In this document: one piece after another, positions 6,954 to 11,978 of the stretch
Layout: each line of letters opens with the position of its first letter
How positions within the stretch are numbered: the first letter of the stretch is position 1
Assembly (NCBI GenBank): GCA_002353275.1
Contig: DEJH01000071.1
Coordinates: 1 to 11,978, forward strand
Length of the DNA: 11,978 nt
Reading direction: 5' to 3'
From: Caryophanales bacterium UBA2753
GTDB taxonomy: Bacteria; Bacillota_I; Bacilli_A; RFN20; CAG-826
Made by a program: the position numbers and the translations under genes
The notes under the pieces: model-generated
Databases searched by the model: none
What the model was told of the DNA's origin: nothing
What the model saw: the letters and a program-made list of their open reading frames with translations, nothing else

Positions 6954-8660
6954 TTATTCTCCTACGAATTCTAATGTCACATCTTTTGGCTTTGGTAATC
7001 TTCCAATTTGAAGAAGATTCATATATAAAGACTGTAAATCAATAGATTTATTTCTACTAACAGCGTAAACAAACATCTTTCTATTAAAGACTTGTTCAAT
7101 CACGGTTTGAATTTCAGCTTGTATTTCTTTAGCGTTAACTTTTTCTACTTGTTTTGCTAGTTGATATTCTAAGACGATGATTTTATTTGAGGCGACGAGT
7201 GGTCTACCATCAATTAACAAAGTCGCAGTTTTTCCAATTACCGGATTAGTGGAATATTTTTTGATATTTTTCCATCCATCAAGTAGTTCGGCTTTAATTT
7301 CTTTTTTTGAAACCGCCATAATTTTCACCATTAAGTTATCGTCTATTTCAAATCTATCTTCTTTTTCGGCTTCAGTAAGATAAATTACTTTATCAACAAC
7401 TTTGACATTACTTTCAAATAGAGGTTCACTTTCTTCGATTTTCTCTTCAATCTTCGGAGTTTCAACTACTGGTTTAACAACAGGAGCAGGTTCTTCTTTT
7501 TTAATAGGAGTTTCTTCTTTTACTGGGTTTCTTATAGGTTTTTCGACAACTTTTGTTTCTTCTTGAACTACCCTTTTAGATTCATTTCCTAAAGAAGTTA
7601 ATTTGATTAAGGTGATTTCAAAAATAGGATTAATCGCGGTGACATTTTTATAGTCTTTGACCGTATTCATCAATATATCAATCATCTTAATTGCTTGATC
7701 CACTGATAAATCCTTAGATAAAGAAATAGCTTCTTCTTTAGATAGAGATTCTAAATATTCTTCGTTATATGAAGAATCATAAATAAGTACATCTTTTAAT
7801 AATAAAAGGAGGTCTTCAGTTAATCGTTTGATATCTGTTCCTTTAGAGATGTAATTATTTAATCGAGAAAGAACATCACTCATATCGTGATGAATGATGG
7901 AATTGATTAATTTAATTTTCTCTTCCTTACTTTCAAGCGCGAAGATGTTAAGGATATCTTCAACGACTAATCGATTGCCAGAATAAGCGAGAACTTTTTC
8001 TAAAATAGAAAGAGCGTCTCTCATTCCTCCATCAGCGAGTTTGACCACTAAATCGATCGCTTCTTCGTTATATTCAACATTTTCATTTAATAAAACTGAT
8101 TTAAGTCTTTCTTTGATATCTTCTTCACTAACTTTGTTGAAGTCATATCTTTGACATCTAGATAGAATTGTAGGAAGAATCTTATGAGGTTCAGTTGTCG
8201 CTAAAATGAAGATGACGTGTGCAGGTGGTTCTTCAAGCGTTTTAAGTAAAGCGTTAAAAGCACCGGTAGAAAGCATATGAACTTCATCGATAATATATAC
8301 CTTATATTTACCTAAAATAGTGCCGTATTTAACTTTATCAATAAGTTCTCTAATTTCATCAACACCGTTATTACTAGCTGCGTCTAACTCTAATACATCT
8401 GGATGATTTCCTTCAGTAATTGCGACACAGTTTTTACATTCATTACACTGACAGCCAATTCCATGTTCACAGTTAAGAGCCTTGGCAAACAATTTTGCCA
8501 TTGTGGTCTTTCCTGTTCCTCTAGGACCAGCAAATAGATATGCGTGAGCGATTTTTCCTGTCGCTAAAGCGTTCTTTAATGTTTTTACGATATGTTGTTG
8601 TCCAGCAACTTCTTCAAAAGTTTGAGGACGATATGTTCTATATAATGCTTTATATGCCAT
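6954..8660 (-). CDS. dnaX: DNA polymerase III subunit gamma/tau
   Basis: DnaX is the ATP-driven motor of the clamp loader. In its full tau form it also ties the loader to polymerase and helicase. The 568-aa protein has Walker A GPRGTGKT (45-52), a zinc site (C64, C72, C75, C78), Walker B YIIDEVH (122-128), sensor-1 ILATTEP (152-158) and the SRC motif (167-169). Next come the lid and collar domains to about 360, a low-complexity Lys/Glu/Pro/Val linker (about 364-415), and a C-terminal tau-like domain (about 425-568). It is first in the operon, behind a promoter in the divergent region, with a very short leader and a weak AGG site. An A7 run near codon 452 could yield a shorter gamma-like form (separate entry). 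Confidence 0.97.
   Translation of the reverse strand: MAYKALYRTYRPQTFEEVAGQQHIVKTLKNALATGKIAHAYLFAGPRGTGKTTMAKLFAKALNCEHGIGCQCNECKNCVAITEGNHPDVLELDAASNNGVDEIRELIDKVKYGTILGKYKVYIIDEVHMLSTGAFNALLKTLEEPPAHVIFILATTEPHKILPTILSRCQRYDFNKVSEEDIKERLKSVLLNENVEYNEEAIDLVVKLADGGMRDALSILEKVLAYSGNRLVVEDILNIFALESKEEKIKLINSIIHHDMSDVLSRLNNYISKGTDIKRLTEDLLLLLKDVLIYDSSYNEEYLESLSKEEAISLSKDLSVDQAIKMIDILMNTVKDYKNVTAINPIFEITLIKLTSLGNESKRVVQEETKVVEKPIRNPVKEETPIKKEEPAPVVKPVVETPKIEEKIEESEPLFESNVKVVDKVIYLTEAEKEDRFEIDDNLMVKIMAVSKKEIKAELLDGWKNIKKYSTNPVIGKTATLLIDGRPLVASNKIIVLEYQLAKQVEKVNAKEIQAEIQTVIEQVFNRKMFVYAVSRNKSIDLQSLYMNLLQIGRLPKPKDVTLEFVGE
7294..7308 (-). other. Possible -1 slippage site in dnaX (tau/gamma)
   Basis: The coding strand reads TCA AAA AAA GAA, a run of seven A (7308-7302) ending at codon 453. 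A -1 slip would add Arg and Asn and then meet TAA (7296-7294), giving a product of about 455 aa. This lacks most of the tau-specific domain, as gamma does in Escherichia coli. A clear upstream stimulating site is lacking (only GGCGG, 4 nt before the run) and I see no strong hairpin after it. In AT-rich DNA a run of seven A can occur by chance. Confidence 0.35.
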
Positions 8661-8677
8661 AAATGTACCTGTGAAAT

Positions 8678-8706
8678 AGTATACATTACTCTACGGCAAG
8701 TTTGAA
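8678..8706 (-). promoter_or_regulatory. Promoter of the dnaX operon
   Basis: On the minus strand TTCAAA (8706-8701) and TATACT (8683-8678) are separated by 17 nt. The predicted start near 8671 leaves a leader of about 10 nt before the dnaX ATG, with AGG as the only ribosome binding sequence. Confidence 0.65.
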
Positions 8707-8710
8707 ACAA

Positions 8711-8726
8711 TTAATATAAATATTAA
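8711..8726. repeat. AT-only inverted repeat between divergent promoters
   Basis: The arms TTAATAT (8711-8717) and ATATTAA (8720-8726) are separated by two bases. The repeat lies between the two -35 boxes of the divergent dnaX and prfA promoters, where it could act as an UP-like element or operator. Its AT-only make-up makes chance plausible. Confidence 0.4.
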
Positions 8727-8743
8727 GGAATAAGTGTTCTATC

Positions 8744-8772
8744 TTTATTCAAACTCTTTCTTATGGTATAAT
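8744..8772 (+). promoter_or_regulatory. Promoter of the prfA operon (extended -10)
   Basis: A consensus TATAAT (8767-8772) is preceded by TG at 8764-8765, an extended -10. It has a weak -35 TTTATT (8744-8749) at 17-nt spacing. Transcription would begin near 8779, giving a leader of about 17 nt that carries GAGGT four bases before the prfA ATG. Confidence 0.8.
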
Positions 8773-8795
8773 CTCATTCGGCAATCGAGGTAATT

Positions 8796-9872
8796 ATGGA
8801 AGAAAGCATGTTTCAACGACTAAAAGTCGCTAGTAAAAGATTAGAAGAAATCGATCAAGAATTACTTGATGAAAACACCACGAGAGATATCAAACATTTC
8901 CGTGAAATTTCAAAAGAAAGAGCAAATCTTGAACCACAAGTTGAATCTTTTAATCGTTATTTAAAAATGCAATCTGACTATAATGACGCTCTTGAAATGA
9001 GTAATGATTCTGATCCTGAAATTGCTGAAATGGGTAAAGAAGAAGCCAAAAACTTATCCAAGGAAATGGAAACATTAGAAGAAGAATTAAGATTATTACT
9101 TTTACCAAAAGACCCTAATGATGATAAAAACATCATCGTTGAAATTAGAGGAGCTGCTGGTGGAGACGAAGCAAATATCTTTGCTGGTGACTTATTTAGA
9201 ATGTATACAAGATACGCCGAAGGACAAGGTTGGAAAATCCAAATGATGGACCAATATCCTTCTGAAGCTGGTGGATTTAGCCAAGTTTCTTTCATGATTA
9301 AAGGAAAAATGGTGTATTCCAAGCTTAAATTTGAAAGTGGTGCGCATCGAGTTCAAAGAGTCCCTAAAACCGAAGCAAGCGGAAGAATTCATACTTCTAC
9401 CGCGACTGTTTTAGTGATGCCTGAAGCTGAAGAAATTGATGTTGAAATTAATCCAAATGATTTACAAGTTGATACATATCATTCTCAAGGAGCGGGTGGA
9501 CAGAACGTTAATAAAACTGAATCCGCAGTAAGAATTACCCATATTCCTACTGGTATTGTGGTTGCTTGCCAAACTGAAAAATCCCAAATTCAAAACCGTG
9601 AAATCGCGATGCAAATGTTAAGAGCAAAGATGTATTCTGTAATGCTTGAAAAACAACAAGAAGAAATCGGTAACGAAAGAAGACTTAAAATCGGTACTGG
9701 TGAAAGAAGTGAAAAAATTAGAACTTATAACTACCCTCAAAATAGAGTAACTGACCATAGAATTGGATTCACCATTCAAAAACTTGACCGCGTGATGGAA
9801 GGAGATCTCGAAGAAATCATCGAAGCTCTTATTCACTATGATCAATCACAAAAAATTGCAGGTGAGAATTAA
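8796..9872 (+). CDS. prfA: Peptide chain release factor 1
   Basis: RF1 recognises UAA and UAG in the ribosomal A site and triggers peptide release. The 358-aa protein has the catalytic GGQ motif in GAGGQNVNK (Q236) and the stop-codon-reading PxT motif as PKT (190-192) within HRVQRVPKTEASGRIHTS. PxT identifies RF1 rather than RF2, which has SPF. The long N-terminal helical domain (1-110) and the GAAGGDEANIFAGDL stretch (119-133) are typical. It starts after GAGGT with a short 4-nt spacer. The next gene, prmC, methylates the GGQ glutamine and shares one base with the stop (TAATG), so enzyme and substrate are co-translated. All genes here stop with codons that RF1 reads. Confidence 0.98.
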   Translation: MEESMFQRLKVASKRLEEIDQELLDENTTRDIKHFREISKERANLEPQVESFNRYLKMQSDYNDALEMSNDSDPEIAEMGKEEAKNLSKEMETLEEELRLLLLPKDPNDDKNIIVEIRGAAGGDEANIFAGDLFRMYTRYAEGQGWKIQMMDQYPSEAGGFSQVSFMIKGKMVYSKLKFESGAHRVQRVPKTEASGRIHTSTATVLVMPEAEEIDVEINPNDLQVDTYHSQGAGGQNVNKTESAVRITHIPTGIVVACQTEKSQIQNREIAMQMLRAKMYSVMLEKQQEEIGNERRLKIGTGERSEKIRTYNYPQNRVTDHRIGFTIQKLDRVMEGDLEEIIEALIHYDQSQKIAGEN

Positions 9873-10732
9873 TGACTTACCGTGAAAAATATTTCCAATT
9901 ACAAAAATTAAATAACAAATACCTAAATTTATCTGCGATTAAAACTCTTCTCCAACACGATGGAAATTTTAAAGAGTTTTTTAACCTTATAAATCATTTT
10001 GATGATGAAATAAATGACGAAAAAACGTTAGACGAATATATTTTAAGAGTTTCTAACGGCGAACCTCTTCAATACGTGATTGGTGAAGCTTATTTTGTGA
10101 ACTCAAATTATTATGTAACTCCGGATGTTTTGATTCCTCGACAAGAAACTGAAGAATTAGCGGTCGCAACACTAAAAATGATTGTTAAAATGTTTGGAAA
10201 AGAGCCGAAAATTAAGATCGTTGATATCGGTACTGGTTCAGGTATTTTAGGAATCTATTTAAAGGAATATTTCAAAAATTCACACGTAATTTGCACTGAT
10301 ATTAGTGAAAAAGTACTGCAAATTGCCGAAAAAAACGCAAAAGCACATAATGTTGAAATCGATTTCAGAAAAGGCGATATGATTGAGCCGATTAAGGAAG
10401 AAGAAAAAGTCGATGTCATTATTTCTAATCCACCATATATTGGGGATAAAAGCACGGTTGATCCACAAACTTTAAAGTATGAGCCTCATCTCGCTTTATT
10501 TGCGTCTCCAAAAACTAAATATTATGAAAAAATCATGTCTTTAATTGATACTTTTGTCTTAAATGATAAGTTTTTAATGGCGTTTGAGATTGGTGAAGAC
10601 ATGAAAGATGAACTAACCCACATTATTGAAAGTAAATATAAGGGAATTATGTATAAATTTGAAAAAGATATATATGGAAAAGATCGTTATTTATATATAG
10701 TTAAAAATGAAGGGATAACTTATGTCGCATAA
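9872..10732 (+). CDS. prmC: Release factor glutamine methyltransferase PrmC
   Basis: PrmC N5-methylates the glutamine of the GGQ motif in release factors, using S-adenosylmethionine. The 286-aa protein has an N-terminal helical domain (1-75) that docks on the release factor, the PRQETEEL stretch (89-96), the SAM-binding DIGTGSG motif (118-124), and the catalytic NPPY motif (186-189) followed by I. Its length is standard. It begins with TAATG at the prfA stop with AGGTGAG upstream, and its 3' end overlaps tsaC by 11 nt. The prfA-prmC pair is one of the most conserved couples in bacteria. Confidence 0.97.
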   Translation: MTYREKYFQLQKLNNKYLNLSAIKTLLQHDGNFKEFFNLINHFDDEINDEKTLDEYILRVSNGEPLQYVIGEAYFVNSNYYVTPDVLIPRQETEELAVATLKMIVKMFGKEPKIKIVDIGTGSGILGIYLKEYFKNSHVICTDISEKVLQIAEKNAKAHNVEIDFRKGDMIEPIKEEEKVDVIISNPPYIGDKSTVDPQTLKYEPHLALFASPKTKYYEKIMSLIDTFVLNDKFLMAFEIGEDMKDELTHIIESKYKGIMYKFEKDIYGKDRYLYIVKNEGITYVA

Positions 10733-11321
10733 AGAGTACTTATTAGCTAAAAATGTTCTCGATAATTCTCATTTTATCGCTTTTCCTACCGAAACTGTGA
10801 TGGGTTTAGGTGTCTATTATAATGATTTTAATGCCTATCAATTATTAAATAAGATTAAATGTCGTCCAGAAGATAAACCATATACGATGATGTTATATTG
10901 TAAAGACGAAATTGAGAAATACGCTTATGTTGATGAGAGAGCTAAAAAAGTAATTGATGCTTTTATGCCAGGAGAAATTACTGTCTTATTAAGAAGCAAA
11001 GACACTGTTCCAGGATATGTAACTCATAATAGTGGAGTAATTGGCGTTAGAGTTCCTAATTTAGCCAATTTACTGGACTTCTTGCGCTTTATCGATACCC
11101 CATTACTCGTTCCTAGCGCTAATAAAAGCGGTGAAAAACCAGCGATGAATAGTGATGAAGTTAAAAGAATATTTAATAATGAAGTTGGTTACGTATTTGA
11201 AGGAAAGGCTAAAGGAGGAGTTCCTTCAACATTAGTTGACCTCACTCAGAAAGAAGTTAAAATTTATAGAGAGGGAAATATATCCCTATCAGATATCTTA
11301 AAAGTAATCGAAAAGGAGTAA
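10722..11321 (+). CDS. tsaC: L-threonylcarbamoyladenylate synthase (TsaC/Sua5 family, short form)
   Basis: This enzyme makes threonylcarbamoyl-AMP from threonine, bicarbonate and ATP, the first step of t6A37 in ANN-reading tRNAs; TsaB, TsaD and TsaE complete it. The 199-aa protein is a single YrdC/TsaC domain: FPTETVMGLG (21-30), NKIKCRPEDKP (43-53, with K46, R48 and K52 in the substrate pocket), GVRVPN (108-113), PSANKSG (131-137) and GGVPSTLVD (165-173). The C-terminal Sua5 domain of the longer Bacillus YwlC type (about 340 aa) is absent, so TsaC is the better name. AGGGA precedes the start, which lies inside prmC (11-nt overlap). Confidence 0.93.
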   Translation: MSHKEYLLAKNVLDNSHFIAFPTETVMGLGVYYNDFNAYQLLNKIKCRPEDKPYTMMLYCKDEIEKYAYVDERAKKVIDAFMPGEITVLLRSKDTVPGYVTHNSGVIGVRVPNLANLLDFLRFIDTPLLVPSANKSGEKPAMNSDEVKRIFNNEVGYVFEGKAKGGVPSTLVDLTQKEVKIYREGNISLSDILKVIEKE

Positions 11322-11326
11322 AACGT

Positions 11327-11767
11327 ATGCTTAAAATTGCAATTGGAAGCGATCATGGTGGTCTTGAATATAAAAACGCGATTAAAGATCATTTAGAAAA
11401 TAAAGGATACAAAGTTGTTGATGTTGGTACATACACAAAAGATAGCTGCCATTATCCACTTTTTGGCGCGGAAGTTGCTAGAAAAGTCGCTTCTAAAGAA
11501 TGTGATTATGGAGTGGTTGTTTGTACTTCTGGAGAAGGAATCTCCATGGCCGCTAATAAAATTAAAGGTGTGAGATGTGGAATTGCTTATAACGATGATG
11601 TTGCTCGTTTAATGAGACAACACAATAACGCTAATGTTATTTCTTTTGGCCAAGCATTCATGAATTTAGAAGATGTTTTACGTAGAGTGGACATCTTCTT
11701 AAATACCCCTTTTGAGGGTGGAAGACACCAAATCCGTGTAGATTTGATAAATGATTTAGAAAAATAA
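11327..11767 (+). CDS. rpiB: Ribose-5-phosphate isomerase B (RpiB/LacAB family)
   Basis: RpiB interconverts ribose 5-phosphate and ribulose 5-phosphate in the pentose phosphate pathway. The 146-aa protein has the family features: IGSDHGG (6-12, with D9 and H10), the catalytic cysteine C66 in VVVCTSGEGISMAANK, GVRCGIAYNDDVA (81-93) and RQHNNANVISFG (97-108, with H99). Two details differ from the common form. The usual CGTG(I/V)G is CTSGEG, and the YPD(Y/F)A stretch is HYPLFG, which resembles the LacB subunit of galactose-6-phosphate isomerase. The linkage to prfA-prmC-tsaC, as in Bacillus, and the lack of a lacA partner favour RpiB. AAGGAG stands 8 nt before the start and 5 nt separate it from tsaC. 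Confidence 0.9.
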   Translation: MLKIAIGSDHGGLEYKNAIKDHLENKGYKVVDVGTYTKDSCHYPLFGAEVARKVASKECDYGVVVCTSGEGISMAANKIKGVRCGIAYNDDVARLMRQHNNANVISFGQAFMNLEDVLRRVDIFLNTPFEGGRHQIRVDLINDLEK

Positions 11768-11792
11768 TTTGAAATATCAAAAACTTTAAAAC

Positions 11793-11819
11793 AGCCCCTA
11801 TCTGTAATAAGGGGCTTTT
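11793..11819 (+). terminator. Intrinsic terminator after rpiB, possibly bidirectional
   Basis: AGCCCCT (11793-11799) pairs with AGGGGCT (11810-11816) around a 10-nt loop. The strand runs into TTTT on the plus side, and an A-rich stretch precedes it. Leftward, the stem is followed by G and four T, so it may also stop transcripts entering from the right. Confidence 0.8.
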
Positions 11820-11827
11820 CAATCAAC

Positions 11828-11888
11828 AAAAAAAGCTAGTGTAAAACCTACTAAACTTGGGCTTTGGTCGGACGTACCGATGACACTA
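11828..11888 (-). terminator. Terminator-like structured element read leftward
   Basis: On the minus strand, TAGTGT (11888-11883) pairs with ACACTA (11842-11837), and GC and seven T (11834-11828) follow. Inside is a small hairpin with arms TCGG and CCGA (11868-11880). The enclosed loop is long (about 40 nt), so it may be a structured RNA end rather than a simple terminator. Confidence 0.4.
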
Positions 11889-11924
11889 ACTGGATATATT
11901 TAATCAAAACAATAGTTAGACTGC

Positions 11925-11956
11925 AATAAAAATAAAAACAAGAGCTGACCTTGTTT
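11925..11956 (-). terminator. Probable terminator of a leftward gene beyond the window
   Basis: On the minus strand AAACAAG (11956-11950) and CTTGTTT (11942-11936) form a perfect 7-bp stem with a 7-nt loop, followed by a T-rich tail down to about 11925. The stem is AT-rich and so only moderately stable. Read on the plus strand there is no T-run. Confidence 0.5.
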
Positions 11957-11978
11957 GAACTAGTCAAGCGAAAGTAGA

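Noticed and set aside
7485..7505. A second A-run (six A) in the dnaX linker as a slippage site
   Set aside because: It reads ATT AAA AAA GAA, which does not form the usual slippery heptamer and is shorter than the run at 7302-7308.
11835..11978. tRNA, tmRNA, RNase P RNA, TPP riboswitch or tracrRNA in the right-hand tail
   Set aside because: Short stretches looked suggestive (GAGCTGACC as in some RNase P RNAs; GTTCAAACAAGG as in some tracrRNAs). However, no conserved core of any of these families follows, no T-loop, tag reading frame or CRISPR repeat is visible, and the window ends too soon to decide.
1..11978. CRISPR array, prophage, transposase, toxin-antitoxin pair or defence cluster
   Set aside because: No spaced direct repeats, no transposase or integrase, and no recognisable defence protein. 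Apart from one orphan gene the coding content is housekeeping.

Overview
The window reads as chromosomal housekeeping DNA from a low-GC Gram-positive bacterium (Bacillota). A compact Bacilli/Erysipelotrichia relative or a Mollicutes-adjacent lineage that keeps the standard genetic code fits best. The reasons are the AT-rich coding DNA, AAGGAG-type ribosome binding sites, sigma-A-like promoters, very tight gene packing, and two gene orders familiar from Bacillus: dnaX-ybaB-recR-tmk-holB-ricT-rsmI and prfA-prmC-tsaC-rpiB. The tryptophan codons I checked are TGG and every gene ends in TAA or TAG, so nothing suggests the Mycoplasma TGA=Trp code. The exact genus cannot be read from this window.

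Layout. Positions 1-168 hold no gene but contain a nested inverted repeat. A small orphan gene (169-801, +) encodes a protein of unknown N-terminal half and a C-terminal helix-turn-helix; its codon use differs from its neighbours. It converges, with one base between, on typA (803-2635, -), which has its own clear promoter carrying a 19-bp perfect palindrome over the -10 box. A strong intrinsic terminator (2707-2736) then ends a seven-gene leftward operon: dnaX (8660) > ybaB > recR > tmk > holB > ricT > rsmI (2735). All its junctions are overlaps or gaps of 11 nt or less. A 135-bp divergent promoter region (8661-8795) separates it from a rightward operon prfA > prmC > tsaC > rpiB (8796-11767), which ends at a hairpin terminator (11793-11819). 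The last 150 bases have no gene that I recognise, but contain several stem-forming stretches, two of which look like terminators for leftward transcription entering from beyond the window.

Functionally, the leftward operon links the replication clamp loader (DnaX tau/gamma and delta'), recombinational repair (RecR with the nucleoid-associated YbaB), dTTP supply (Tmk), an Fe-S/RNA-processing factor (RicT) and a 16S rRNA methylase (RsmI). The rightward operon makes release factor 1, the methylase that modifies its GGQ motif, the first enzyme of tRNA t6A synthesis, and a pentose-phosphate isomerase. TypA adds a ribosome-associated GTPase.

I did not find a convincing new biological system here. 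The items most worth checking are the palindrome at the typA promoter, a possible tau/gamma slippage site in dnaX, the orphan helix-turn-helix gene with its upstream inverted repeat, and the unexplained structured tail at the right edge.
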